64,000 bases of DNA from Coptis chinensis (taxonomy: Eukaryota > Streptophyta > Magnoliopsida > Ranunculales > Ranunculaceae). Below the pieces are notes generated by a model. That model made no database searches. It was not told the origin of the DNA and worked only from the letters and a program-made list of their open reading frames with translations. The translations under genes were made by a program, and so were the position numbers. Location: positions 82,303,501 to 82,367,500 of the forward strand of contig CM027378.1 in the NCBI GenBank assembly GCA_015680905.1, written 5' to 3'. Below are positions 1-11,100 of this stretch, piece by piece. Positions within the stretch are counted from its first letter, which is position 1; each line of letters opens with the position of its first letter.

Positions 1-971
1 ACTCCAAGTAGTCAAATCTTAAATTGTTTTGTCCAAGAGCCAAACACACCATACTGTTTCATCACCCAAATCTGAAGCTCCACTCCAAATTGAATGCCGA
101 ACATACAAAGTAATCCATCCAGTTCCACAAGCTCAAGATAAACATCTTTGAAGATCAACTCGGTCGGATGTGGATGTGGTATCTCTTTAAAAACCTCCTC
201 TTTCAGGTCAAAGGAAAGGATAACTCTTGATTGCGGTAGCGGAATCCTAATTGCACGCCATTGACAAGTGGTGCGGTACAATCTTTAAGACGAGTATGGT
301 ACTGGTCAAATGGTTCTATAGTCCTCCATGACGGCTCTCTGCTTAAACTGGTTAAAGTGCATACACTGACACAAGAGCGAAATTTGTTATTGTCACTTTT
401 ATCTCCATAACCAACATATCTTACCACCTTATATTCATTAGTAGCTTGATTTAAACCAAACCCAAAATTGCTACGCTTACTATGACCAAGAGGAATAAAA
501 AACTCATTGTTACGGATATGAATGCAGTCTCTGGTGAGAGGATTCCAGATATAGGTGCCGCTGAATGAGTCCACTAATGCCATTCCATTACAAATTCCAT
601 GAACAAAATAGTAGGAACGAGTATCTAGAAAAAATGGCAGTTCAATTTTTTTTGAAATATCGCTGGTTTCTGCCAAGTGAAATTTGTGGATTCCGGGTTC
701 AGGATATCCTTTTGCTAGAATACTAGTAATGTGGAGTTTGGATTCATTTGACTGATGAGTGAGGTGGAGTTTGGTAAAAAAAAGGGTCATTAGTAAATAA
801 TTTAAGCCAAGATTTACTGACGCACCTGAATTTACATACATATTTAATGGGTAGAAACGAAAGTAACTCAATTAACAATTCACCTGGAACGCTCTTCTTA
901 GTAATGCAGCCATCGGAAGAAGAAATCAAGTAGTGGAAACTCGGAACGTCACTTCCACCACCCTCCACCAC
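1..971 (-). pseudogene. F-box/FBA protein pseudogene, cut by the window start
   Basis: An F-box protein is the substrate-recognition part of an SCF ubiquitin ligase. The N-terminal frame (971 to 744) contains a recognisable F-box: PGELLIELLSFLP, then CKFRCVSKSW. The next frame (871 to 203) carries an F-box-associated (FBA) domain, with IWNPLTRDC and GFGLNQATNEYKVVRY as typical motifs. A third frame (281 to 12) continues the FBA region. The first frame change falls near an adenine run at about 776-784. The second, near 235-255, is a small deletion; the duplicate at 33461 retains the missing bases. A TGA near position 12 is TGG in that duplicate. So this copy has at least two frameshifts and one stop, and its 3' end lies outside the window. 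F-box identity is seen in the sequence; loss of function is inferred from the lesions. Confidence 0.8.
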
Positions 972-1151
972 CCTCCTCAGTTAGAGGTAGTTCCATCATT
1001 TAGAATATGAACTACTACTCTCTCTCCCTCCCTCTCCCTCTCTCTTTAGAGTACTAGTTGGTGAGCCGGTGAAAAAAAGTGTGGTCTACCAACTCGGCGA
1101 ATTATTTGCGTATGAAAAGATTCATTTGGTAGTTGGGACTTGGGACACACT
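972..1151. other. Upstream flank of the F-box relic with CT-rich microsatellite
   Basis: The stretch holds an impure CT/CCT microsatellite at about 1015-1047, which would lie in the 5' UTR or promoter of the minus-strand F-box gene. No other coding signal is visible. Confidence 0.5.
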
Positions 1152-1159
1152 GATCCAGC

Positions 1160-1359
1160 CATAGTTCCTGATTCCGAACGAAACTCCGGAATTCCGCCCG
1201 GAATTTCGGTTTTCCAAAAAACCGAAATTTTAAATATAGAGTCGAAATTTCCGAAATTCCGAATGAACTCGAAATTCCGAATATGATAGAGTCGAAATTT
1301 AATAGATTTCGGTTTTTGAATTTATCGGAATTCCGAGAATTCCGAAATCCCGAACTATG
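1160..1359. mobile_element. 200-bp hAT-type MITE built from ATTCCGAAATT repeats
   Basis: The element starts CATAGTTC and ends GAACTATG, an 8-bp perfect terminal inverted repeat. It is flanked by a perfect 8-bp direct repeat, GATCCAGC, at 1152-1159 and 1360-1367. An 8-bp target duplication is the hAT signature. The interior consists of short inverted and direct repeats of GGAATTTCGG/CCGAAATTCC type, and the ORF that runs through it is not a gene. A related but more diverged piece starts near 34116. The boundaries are read directly from the sequence; the hAT family call rests on the duplication length. Confidence 0.75.
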
Positions 1360-1452
1360 GATCCAGCACGAAAATAATCTTATCTTGGCGCGACATGTCA
1401 TCATTGACCCAAGGAAAGTTCTTTGGAGACCATAATTAGGATTGGTATATAT

Positions 1453-1615
1453 TAGGGCTGCAGACGGATAGTTTCGGATTCAGATGTGCCTACATCCCAA
1501 TCCGAATCCGACCGGATGTGTAAAATAATGTCCGAATCCGATATCCGAATAATCCGAATCCGACCGGATGTGTAAAATAATGTCCGAATCCGATATCTGA
1601 TCCGATCACTAAACA
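1453..1615. repeat. Left hAT terminus with TCCGAATCCGA subterminal repeats
   Basis: After the inverted repeat, the segment holds repeated TCCGAATCCGA and ATATCCGAAT motifs, including a near-exact direct repeat of about 55 bp (GACCGGATGTGTAAAATAAT at about 1509 and again at about 1561). It mirrors the right end at 10905-11092. Confidence 0.8.
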
Positions 1616-2304
1616 TGGGCTTTCATGATTTCGTGATGGGCTTTCGTGATTTCATGGACCTTATCACCTGGTACAGTCCAAATCATGTTCTAAATTAACC
1701 TATTAAAAGCTGCGGCAGTACCTTATTCATATTTCATCAAAATCAACCTGTTAAACACTAAATTAACATTAACATAGCAGTTCATCAATTCATGCTTCAT
1801 TAACCTGTTAAACAAACTTCAACAGTTCAACCTCTTAATTAAGAAAATACTTCTAACTTAAGAAAATACCCTCATAACCTATTACAAACATAGAAATATA
1901 TTACAAACTAGAGATCATTTCTATTACATAAACATAAAAATCTGGCCCCTGCCCATACAACACTTTTCGCATCCAAAACAGTTCCAATCAATTAACACAT
2001 TAACACCTGCATAGAGGTAAAATCACAACCAACTCATTTAGAGATTATATTTGAAAATAAATAATTAAATACTTCACGAAAACTTAAAGAAACATATGTA
2101 TCATTAATTAGTAATTACTTAAAAAAGTAGACAAGATATAAATTAACCTTACTAGTCTTATTCTTACCTTGTTTCATAGTATCGAGACTAAAAGTTGTTC
2201 TATCACAAGTCAAGCATCCAAGCCAACAATCGGTACTAATGCATAAATGAATTAAGATATAAAGAAAGTTAGACATGATGTAATTCTTGAATATATATAT
2301 ATTC
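1616..2304. other. hAT 3' untranslated region
   Basis: AT-rich sequence between the left subterminal repeats and the transposase stop. Short TTAACCTGTTAAACA-like repeats occur at 1698-1815. No ORF of interest and no other element is seen. Confidence 0.5.
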
Positions 2305-4206
2305 TTAAATAAAGTTCAAGAGAAGGAAGTTACCATTAAGTTTAGGCAACCAATCCTTCAAACATACCAACGCCTCCACAGAATCAACACCCAATGATGA
2401 ACGAGAGTCAGTAATTATTCTACCACCGGAACTAAATGCAGATTCTAAAGCAACACTCGACACAGGAACTGCTAGAAGGTCACGTGCCATCCTTGCTAAT
2501 ATAGGAAACTTCGGACCATTGTTTTTCCACCAAACCAATATGTCACAACCTTTCCCATTAGCATCAAATGGGAATAAATCTTCTTCTAGATACTTCTCCA
2601 ACTCTGTTTTCGGAACTTTTGAACTTTCCAAACGTTGTTTCGTGAAATTTTGGAAACCTTCATCCATCTTAGAACTCTCTTGGTCACTAGAAAATGAATT
2701 CAACAAACTAGAAAATGATCCGACATCAACCATAGAAGAATCGGACATTGCATACATGGTGTACAACTCATTCAAAGAATTTTTCACATCTTCTTCTTGT
2801 GTAGACTCCTTACCATAAATAATAGTAAAGGCATACTCAATAAACTCCATCTTATAACAAGGATCAAGTATAACACAAAAACTCATCAATAAATTACATT
2901 CACTCCAATATTTATCAAATTTTTCTTTCATAGCCTGTGCCATATCACGGATATAATAAAAATCAGAGTCTAACCACTCAAGAATATCATAATGAATATC
3001 ACAAACATATTTAAAATGCAAATTTGCAGTTGGGTATTGGACGCCGGAGAAATGAAGTGTAGCATCATTGAAAACTTTCAAACACTCACAAATTTTAGTT
3101 CCCATTTCCCACTCTTGAGGGAGAAGGTAAATGCTTATAGTCGGAAGCTAACTCGCCAAACGCCAAAGGCTCTACGCTTTTCGGATGGCACTTCTGAGCA
3201 TGTCATAAGTAGAGTTCCATCTTGTAGGAACATCCATAGAAACCCCTTCCCAGTTAACCTTATGCGAGCTAATGCATTCAAAAACTTTTCATGCCTACTC
3301 TGAGAATTCTTGCCATACCTAGCACTCTCTTGAATCTTAACAATAAAAGGAGCAATCACATTCAATCCATCTTGCACAATAAGATTTTAAATATGGGCAC
3401 TACATCTTATATGAAACAAACTACCATCAAGACATAAAACCCCTTTCCTCTTAAGCCAGTCCTTGAGCTCCACTACCATAGTATTATTGTTAGAAGCATT
3501 ATCAACGGTTATAGAAAATAACTTTCTATCAACATTCCATGCCAACGCTTGAGCCTTGATAACCTCACTAAGAACAACACCACTATGTGGCGTAGGAATA
3601 GTAAGATAAGCAATGATTTTTTTTCGCAACACCCACTCATCATCAATATAATGACAAGTAACACAACAATAACCAATATTTTGATAGTCAGGGGTCCACA
3701 TATCAGTTGTAAAACTAATTTTTGATGGCAACTTATCAAAAAAATCTTGTAACTCAGTTCTTGACTCATTGTAAAGTTGCATGACATCCTCTCGAACAGT
3801 GGTTCTTGAGACCCATTTGAACATAGGACAAATACCATTTCTAAAAACTCTAAAGTATTTATGCTCAGCCATAAGAAAAGGGTAATCATGCTTAGCAACC
3901 ATGCGTGCAAAGTCAAGTCTACTTGTACGTGGGTCATATTTCCAACTTGCTAATTTTGGAGCTTCATTTGCGCTAAATAAATTACACAAAAGCTTTTGAC
4001 CCGAAGTAGAACGTTTCTTTATCTTGCAAGCTTTCAAATGATTTCTCAAATGCGTAGTACCCAACTTACTACTAGGATCAAAACTCTTTTTGCAATGTTT
4101 ACAATAAGCTTTAGAGGTTCCATCTCCTAATTTTTAATTTCAAACTCTAGCCACACTTTTGAGCGTTTACCTTTCAATGGATCGACTTTCGCCAGAGTCG
4201 TTTCTT
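2305..4206 (-). pseudogene. hAT transposase (BED zinc finger, RNase H-like core, hAT dimerisation domain), inactivated
   Basis: The gene reads from about 4206 down to 2305. First come BED zinc-finger residues with the pattern C-x2-C and H-x4-H-x-K (about 4205-4020), then the catalytic core with FTTDMWTPDYQNIGY and VDNASNNNT (4064-3387). Next is the middle segment with IVKIQESARYGKNSQSR (3377-3135). Last is the C-terminal dimerisation domain with LVWWKNNGPKFPILARMA, VPVSSVALESAFSSGGRI and LVCLKDWL (3105-2305). Lesions: a frame change in an adenine run near 4131, another upstream near 4210, an in-frame TAA at about 3386-3388, and a frame change near 3240-3250. The domain order is that of plant zinc-finger BED (RICESLEEPER/DAYSLEEPER-like) hAT transposases. 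The gene cannot make a full protein, so any movement would need a transposase in trans. Confidence 0.9.
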
Positions 4207-4328
4207 CATCCGATGATATACTAGTGGTGGCGTGATATCGGCATCAATAGGCGTAGGCTCGTTGATAGGCATTATGGCTCACACTACCACTAGGTGAAGG
4301 AGCCGATGCAAAGACCGCTGGGGTTGGG
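4207..4328. other. hAT transposase 5' end up to the CACTA insertion
   Basis: Short segment with degenerate acidic and proline-rich N-terminal coding sequence in shifting frames. It ends at GGG (4326-4328), the left copy of the CACTA target duplication. Confidence 0.5.
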
Positions 4329-4379
4329 CACTACACCATAACGAGGGCTATTTGCAGCAACGGCAAAAGCGTTGCTAAT

Positions 4380-4612
4380 AATTTTTGCAACGCTTTTTAA
4401 GCGTTGCAAATATGGCGTCCGTAAAGTGTTGGAAATATTTGCAACGCTTAAAAAGCGTTGCAAATAGAAATTTCCAACGCTTAAAAAGCGTTGCAAACAG
4501 AAATTCAAAGCGTTGCAAACAGAAATTTCCAACGCTTAAAAAGCGTTGCAAACAGAAATTCAAAGCGTTGCAAACAGAAATTTCCAACGCTTAAAAAGCG
4601 TTGCAAACAGAA
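4380..4612. repeat. Left CACTA subterminal repeats (palindromic GCAACGCTTAAAAAGCGTTGC)
   Basis: Copies of a near-palindrome with arms GCAACGCTT and AAGCGTTGC recur about every 35-50 bp, with half-sites (CAAAGCGTTGCAAACAG) between them. In En/Spm elements such arrays are the binding sites of the TNPA-type protein. The ORFs on both strands here come only from the repeat and are not genes. Confidence 0.85.
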
Positions 4613-5097
4613 ATTTCCATAATTTAAAATTCATTTTGTAACGGTTATAAACCGTTCTTTGATGGGTTGCTAATAAAAAAAATAATTTCTCATATTTTGT
4701 AGCGAGACCAGCTAAACCTACAATAACCAATGAATACAAGAATCCAATGAATACAAAAATGGTTTAGACAAATATATATATAGCTACAAATATATTTATC
4801 GCCAGATCCAGTCCCTTTACCACCGAGAAATTATCCGGTCGAAAGTACTTTCGCTAATTGCAAATATCAAGCGGCGGTTTTCAAGGCGCGCCAAAAAAGA
4901 AATTCTATTTTCACTAACAACAAGCGGTCATAATCACGAAAACCAAAATTCCAAGATTATAACAAGTATAGTTAACTATAGGTCGCATACAAAACCCTTA
5001 AAGCGTATCTTTATAAACATCAGGATCTAAAGCTACTAATTACCACCAAGGCAGCAACTATTTATATCTGTATGGACACTGTTTGAAGCAATCAAGC
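4613..5097. other. CACTA interior, no gene seen
   Basis: AT-rich sequence between the left subterminal array and the last exon of the carried gene. It would include that gene's 3' untranslated region. No other signal is seen. Confidence 0.4.
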
Positions 5098-8000
5098 CTA
5101 GCTTGCAGGTTCGATATGGCTACAGGTACAATAGTCTGCAAACCCCTCTTGACAAATCAATTCTTCAGTTGTGCGTCCCTGTTGAACAAAGAATGTTTAT
5201 CAGTTCAATTCTATAGTGTGAGTCGGGATGCTAATATGATTATAGCAACACTGTGATATATTGAACGTGGCATCATTAACCACATCGCGACGCATAACTA
5301 ATCTATTCTTATTACCGGTGGATACATGCTAGAAAGCAATCTAAAGGCTTCTCATTTCCATATTATGTTATTGAGAGCTTTAACATACCCTTCACAACTT
5401 CCTAAAAACATGCATGTGGCAAGAGAAAGTCAAACTATAATGAGATGCACGAAAACTTACAGATTCAACTAAATCATCTGCGTCCAGACCAAATACGCAA
5501 CTGGTTCCAGGCCCCTGTATCCTACTACCACACCTTGAGCAGTTGCACGCATCAGAGGATGAACTCGGCGTGGGATCACCATACCAGTCACTTCCCTATA
5601 TATAAAAGTGAGTCGCAAAGATGCCAATAAAGCAAGTATGTAATAAGATAATTTCAATTACTACTAGGTTGCCCCTTGGATTCAAACTGCACTTGCAAAT
5701 GGGAGTAGTACTGTAGTAGAAATAGAAGCATAGCCTTGACATGAAAATTCCTATTGTGTGGAATTATATGTGCAGTAAACCAGAACTTAGCTATGACTTT
5801 AACCTAAACCGGTCTATAAGTTCATTCCAAGAGTCGCTAAACCCCGAATCGCCTTTTTTTACCGAGAAGTTAGACTACTAGTTACTTATTATGTATATTA
5901 GAACTATGCATGGAGTTTTGGAGGTTCATGGCACAAGCAACAATAACAAAAACAAAACGCAAAGTGTACACAATGATATACATGAATTCTAACAGAGTAA
6001 AGATTTGTGTGTCTCTTCTTCACTTAATATCATACAATGATCGAGGCGATATTAAAAGCGACTTCAAATGCACAAATATCTTATAAACCCCAAATATGTC
6101 CAATTTTGCATGCATTGTTAAGAAAATACGACACTCCACAAGACAATACTAGCTTGCTATCACAGTCCGCAAGACATGACACAGCACAACCTTCTCTTGC
6201 TAATTCACTATCCCTGTTCACCATATTAATGCACTAGCTTGTTTACATCATTGAGTAAATGCATCCAAATGAGAAAAGAAACTCGAAGGACATGTTAATT
6301 GTTCAAATAACAACAAGAATATTAGAAACACAAAAAAGTGAAGCCCACTTCATCAGATGTGTAGGCACAGTTAAGTAGTTGACAATAGACAGAAAGAGAA
6401 CAAAGATGCTCCGAGATTTAACTGACCAATAAGAGGGTTCATATTATGGACTTCCTAGGCTATCATCCATCGAAGAAGTGTGGATTGTGTTTGTGTGTGT
6501 GCTGCTCACAATAAGTCATAGTGACTTGTGAACAAAACAGTTTCACAAGCATGCCCCAGCACGACAGCACCTATCTCACAAGCATTACGAATGTAAGTCC
6601 CCTGCCTTCCAAATTCGACAGATGGATTTTTTTTGTACTATATATTTCTTTTTTCAATGCATTGATCCTGCTAGCATAGCCTGCTTGATAATTATGACTT
6701 AATTTATTATTACTTCTGTAGCTTTTTAATCGCTTTCCGAAAAGATAATTTACGATGTGATCTTCTCTTACATTACAGAACAAGTGGAAGAGGTTTGTTT
6801 GAAGTCATTCATAATAGGTTTCTCAGTTCCGCAATAAGGTCATTAAATCTAAATTAAATAACAAAGAAAAATGACTAACAACACCAAGGATCAACAAAAA
6901 TGAGCCATGAACACAACGACGTGGATCAATCATATGCCATATCCCAACATTTACATAACACAGCCTTTTTCATTATCTTAAAAAGCTGAATCAGAGTAAG
7001 TCATGTATAAACAGAAACTTCTCTTGTGATTAACAACAAATAACCTCTATGTATAAGATAGTACACATTAACGCAAATCAACACACATGTTATCTAAAAG
7101 TAATTCATTCATTGATTTTTCCATTAAGAACCAAGTATGAAACAGAGCATTAGATGAAATTAAATCATATACATGAACACTACCCATGAACAATAGTACT
7201 AAAAGGCAGCTAAAAACAGAGAGATGGTGAGAAATACTTACAATAGCACACAAAATCTTACAGTTGATGCATATCATCTGCAAAAAAATTTAAAATAAAA
7301 TACTTGACGATCAACAGTATATGAACAACAGCTTTACAAACCAATATTTCTTCCATATCAAAACAGTAAAACCAAAATATTACCTTGATGTTATCAAAAT
7401 GTCCTCCACGTAGATTCTTAAGCCCAGATTTCGCCATTCTTTCACCAAAACAAAGTTTCTGTTTTCAAAATGAAGAACAACAACTAAGAAAAACAGTACT
7501 AATAACACAATATCTCTTCAAGTCAATAAACATTACCTTGTAGTCAATATAATCATCATCACGTCCAAGTTCTTTGCTAGTCTTCATTTTTTGTTTTTTA
7601 AGGATAGAAGAAAACTATGAGGATATTGAAAACTTTAATGATATCAGTGACGAGAATTTTGAAAAAGATTATACGGAAAAATGGACGAACAAAATGATAA
7701 ACATGAAGTTGTGAATAAAAGACGTCTCCAATTAGAAGAAAGAAGATACGGTCATAAAGATGAATGAAAGAAAATAAGAGATTGCCCACTACAAGATGAA
7801 TAAGAGTTGATGAAGTAGAGAAACAGTAAGAAGTTAAAAAGAAGTAGGAAGTAATGAGTATAGATACAAGGAAGATAAGAAGGTACCCAAAACGTTGATA
7901 CAAGGTGTACGAGACCATTTTCTCATTAACCTGAAATATATATATATCAATCAATAGAAAAATGACTTAACCGAAATTCGAAAAAAAAAAACTTAAACTT

Positions 8001-8196
8001 GCCTTATCGAAATTATTTGAGTGCGATTCTTGTTCGAATTTTGAAGGTACCAAGTAGAAGCAATTGAGAGAGGTGAAGAAGAAGAAGAAGCCCATAGGAA
8101 ATCAATGATCAATGCAAATCCAAGAAGAGCTGCCAATACTAAGAAGAGCACCGGTTTGAGGAAATGCTCTTTGCTCTTCCCGGTTGTTCTAGCCAT
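5098..8196 (-). CDS. Unidentified multi-exon gene (or gene fragment) carried inside the CACTA element
   Basis: I do not recognise the product. Exon 1 (8196 to 8003) starts MARTTGKSKEHFLKPVLF, then a hydrophobic stretch (LVLAALLGFALIIDFLW) that looks like a signal anchor at residues 14-33, then a serine run. It ends at a possible GC donor (AAG/GCAAGT). Likely further exons: 7930-7887; 7582-7537 (SKELGRDDDYIDYK); 7458-7384 (KLCFGERMAKSGLKNLRG, in frame for 25 codons between AG and GT); 5595-5461 (Cys-rich, DACNCSRCGSRIQGPG); and 5178-5098 (ending CTCSHIEPAS and a TAG). The last two have clean AG/GT borders. Exons between 5600 and 7380 are uncertain, and I cannot show that the reading frame is continuous. 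It could be a captured host gene fragment or a locus that the CACTA ends happen to flank. No transposase motif is present. Confidence 0.45.
5596..7383. other. Probable introns of the CACTA-carried gene
   Basis: AT-rich DNA with no convincing coding exon on either strand. Short ORFs at 6037-6237 (+) and 6571-6783 (-) have no recognisable motif. This is consistent with long introns or with exon loss during capture. Confidence 0.35.
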
Positions 8197-8229
8197 TTAT
8201 AGGTCTCGCAAATTGGCTGTCGGTGTCAC

Positions 8230-8535
8230 GATGGCGGAAGAACAACACCAAAGAGCAGGCAGGCACCCGCAGCAGCACCGACACACCCCACCCCAAAGAA
8301 AGCGGCAAAGACACACTCCACCTAGCAGCAAGCGGCACCACACTCACACACCGCTGCAACCACGAGCACCGCATCACCCGATCCACTTCATTACCGGTCC
8401 ACACCATCGCACCACCGATCCACCACCACATACTGCACCAACAGTCCACACACTGCAAACCACCAGTCCACCACCATACACTGCAAACCACCAGTTCACA
8501 CACTGCACCACCAGTCCACATAATTTTGTGGCATA
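8230..8535. repeat. CA/ACC-rich low-complexity tract upstream of the carried gene
   Basis: Repeats of CCACCAGTCCACAC, CACTGCA and CACCGATCCACCACCA form an imperfect minisatellite. The long ORFs in all three plus frames, rich in H, T and P, result from this composition. Confidence 0.6.
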
Positions 8536-9850
8536 CGGCAAGGGCAAACTGTATACGAGCCTACCAGGTCTAACCGGCCAATAGATCAGGAAAGCACTTT
8601 AACTATTTAATCATTAGTTAATTATAATCAAATGCTTTTAATTTGATATCAAGCTCGGTACCTCAAACGTATCTCCTCTGTTGTAGTCTCTATTGCATCA
8701 TCAGCGGTGGTAACCAAGAAGGGCAACTTAGATCGGTGAATTCAATACGAGCATTTCTCTGCGGCAATCGACATCGCGGTAATCACAAACCGAGCCACCG
8801 TGATTTCTTGGAGGAATAAAGAGAAAGAAGAGAACCAATACCGGACTCGAGACAAATACATTAGCATCCAACAAAGGCACATTCGAAGTTGCTCACTACT
8901 TCTTTACTAAGAATGTAGAAAACGAACTAATTTCCAACAAGTGAATTAAGCACTAAAAAGTGATAGCATCATTAATTCATCATTCCATCACATGTAATCG
9001 ACTACAAAAGTTCCCGATGCAAACATCATTTTCTGTAAGACTAGGGGAATCAATTGGGAATCGATGTCCAATGTCAAAGGTCGTTAAAATACCATATTAC
9101 CAAATAATCACATTGAACCACATCATTCTACAATACCTCTTTTCCAATAAAATTTCTTCTCTACTCTCAAGTATCAAGACTTAACAAAAGTTTTAGGCCA
9201 AATCGAGAACAATATACTACAACCCGATGAATTAACGACACTCAAAAAAGACTTGAAGAGGAATTCACCTCTATGCTTCCAGTTTTCATCTTCTTGTTCA
9301 AAGACTCAGTGGACGAGAACATACAACACCCTCAATACATACCACATATTCAAGCCTCAACTCATTTCTGTGAGAATGGGCGCCGGGAAATTCATCAGGA
9401 AGTGTAGAAACAATCACTAAATTTACTTAAATATAAAATAATCTAGCTTGAAAACAGCGAAAAAGTGAAAAACTCGCCTGAACAATGCCGGTATGATCTC
9501 TGATATTAACAAATGTAACACCACCATGAATTCTATGATCTCGAAACAGTGAATTGCAAAACCCAAAATCAACTAATAAAAAAATAACCAAATGGAACGA
9601 CCATTGTTTTCAATTTCAGAGAAATTGAGAGAGAGAACCAGTATTTAGGGATTGAGGAGTGCGAAAATTAGGGATCGACCATTCTTCTTTCTTTGATTGA
9701 AGAGTGCGAAAATTAGGGATCTTGAGATAATGCGGCGGTGAGAGAGAGAGAGAGAGGAGAGAAAAAAAAAATTATGTTTTATATTTCGATATTTTTGGTT
9801 CGATATTTTTGGTTTCCCTCTGTTTGCGAAATTTTTAAGTTTGTAACACT
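8536..9850. other. CACTA interior upstream of the carried gene
   Basis: No gene recognised. A GA microsatellite lies at about 9738-9760, and a pair of nearly identical 30-bp segments (GAGTGCGAAAATTAGGGATC) occurs at 9657-9679 and 9704-9722. Small ORFs lack family features. Confidence 0.4.
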
Positions 9851-10000
9851 TCTCCAACGCTTTTTAAGCGTTGGCAATTAATTCCGGAAATTCACCCAAA
9901 TAAAGCAACGCTTTACAACATTACCAACGCTTATTTAACGTTGGAAACTTACTAACGCTAAATAAGCGTTGCAAATCAAAAAAAGTGCGTGTTGCAAATA
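9851..10000. repeat. Right CACTA subterminal repeats
   Basis: Four or so degenerate copies of AACGCTTTTTAAGCGTTG occur between 9851 and 9980, matching the left array and supporting the right boundary at 10018. Confidence 0.8.
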
Positions 10001-10263
10001 TCCTATTATGGTGTAGTGGGGGTAGCCATTTCCACCTAGATAATACAATAAATAGAGTCAATATTAAAGACAGATTGACAGACAACACTTCTAGATTCTT
10101 CAAAATTCGAAAATTCAAAAAATTCAAAAAATTCTTCAAAAAAAATGATACTGAGAGAGAGAACAACTTGTCAAACTTCATAAACTTCATTTCAGTAGAG
10201 AGGATAATAGGTTTTAAAGGAACAGTTCCCATATTTTTAGAACAAGGTTCATAGCTATAGTTT

Positions 10264-10572
10264 CTACAAATCTCGTTATTACTTGTAGTAGCTCTGTTAG
10301 TTATATGTGTTCATGCATTGTTCTTAGTAATTTCATTGAAGGAAATCTACAAATCTCGATTTACAAATCTCGTTATTACTTGTAGTAGCTCTGTTAGTCA
10401 TTGTGTTCATGCTCTGTCATTTACTGAGAAATGCATATCAACTACAAATCTCGATTAGTAACATCTAGTGGGCCACTTGCAGTAGCCCATGTGTTAGTTA
10501 TTACTTGTTGAACAGATACTTCCCTGATTTACTGAGAGTGAACTTTCGTAAATCTCGATTAGTAACATCTTT
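10264..10572. repeat. Internal direct repeats in the right arm of the hAT
   Basis: A block of about 50 bp containing ACAAATCTCGTTATTACTTG and TAGCTCTGTTAGT occurs at about 10265 and again at about 10363. A second motif, AAATCTCGATTAGTAACATC, occurs at about 10445 and 10551. These look like successive local duplications. No coding function is seen. Confidence 0.6.
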
Positions 10573-11092
10573 TTTTTTTCCATTTTCTATACTACAGGTA
10601 AAAGTTCCCAAGCAAAAGCAAGAAAGTTCAAAAGTGACAAATCTGAGATGTGAAAGAATCTACCACTTTTGACGATATTGTCGATTTGAGAATTTGAGTA
10701 TTTGACATACCTTTGCGTGTTGAAGAGTGGTGGTGCTTTGGAGGAAGAAGAAGAGGAGCGGTGGTGCCTGGTGGTGGTTGCGGGTTGCGGGTTGCGGCGT
10801 TGAGAATTGAGATTAGGTTTGACTGTTTGAGAAAGATAAAAAACCCTAAACTAAATTAAATTTGTATTTATATTTTATACTTTTAATATAATAATATATT
10901 TATATTAATTAAATCGGATTCGGATATTATCCGACGGATAGTACCAGCATCCGTATCCGTATCCGAAATTTGTTCGGATGTGAAAATTTATCCGAATCCG
11001 AATCCGATATCCGAAAATTTCGGATAATATCCTATTTTTCGAATACGAATGCGAATCGGATTCGGATATTCGGCTATCCATCTGCACCCCTA
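10573..11092. other. hAT promoter side and right subterminal repeats
   Basis: Includes a GGTTGCGGGTTGCGG run at about 10777-10798 and, from 10905, many ATCCGAATCCGA/TCGGATTCGGAT motifs up to the right inverted repeat. Because the transposase is on the minus strand, this is where its promoter would have been, on the far side of the CACTA insertion. Confidence 0.55.
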
Positions 11093-11100
11093 GTATATAT

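Larger units (their letters stand above)
4329..10018. mobile_element. CACTA (En/Spm) transposon nested in the hAT, 5.69 kb
   Basis: The left end is CACTACACCATAA and the right end is its exact complement, TTATGGTGTAGTG: a 13-bp perfect terminal inverted repeat beginning with CACTA. Similarity continues inward (TATTTGCA on both sides). The flanks are GGG (4326-4328) and GGG (10019-10021), the 3-bp duplication expected for CACTA elements. Clusters of a palindromic subterminal motif lie at both ends. I see no TNPA/TNPD-type transposase, so the element looks non-autonomous. Its interior carries part of an unrelated spliced gene on the minus strand. Confidence 0.9.
1453..11092 (-). mobile_element. 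hAT transposon, complete ends, 9.64 kb including nested CACTA
   Basis: The left end reads TAGGGCTGCAGACGGATAG. The right end, reverse-complemented, reads TAGGGGTGCAGATGGATAG: 17 of 19 positions match. Both ends are flanked by the same 8 bases, GTATATAT (1445-1452 and 11093-11100), a perfect hAT-length target-site duplication. Just inside each end are many copies of TCCGAATCCGA-like motifs, the subterminal repeats to which hAT transposases bind. The transposase relic is on the minus strand at 2305-4206. About 5.7 kb of the length is a later CACTA insertion, so the original element was about 3.95 kb, a normal size for a plant Ac/Tag1-type hAT. Confidence 0.92.

Noticed and set aside
4290..4594. 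Overlapping ORFs on both strands with repeated LQRFLSV-type peptides
   Set aside because: They are translations of the CACTA subterminal palindromes. The repeat unit length keeps frames open; there is no gene.
8105..8584. Long plus-strand ORFs rich in His, Thr and Pro
   Set aside because: Composition effect of a CA/ACC minisatellite. Three frames are open at once and no domain is seen.
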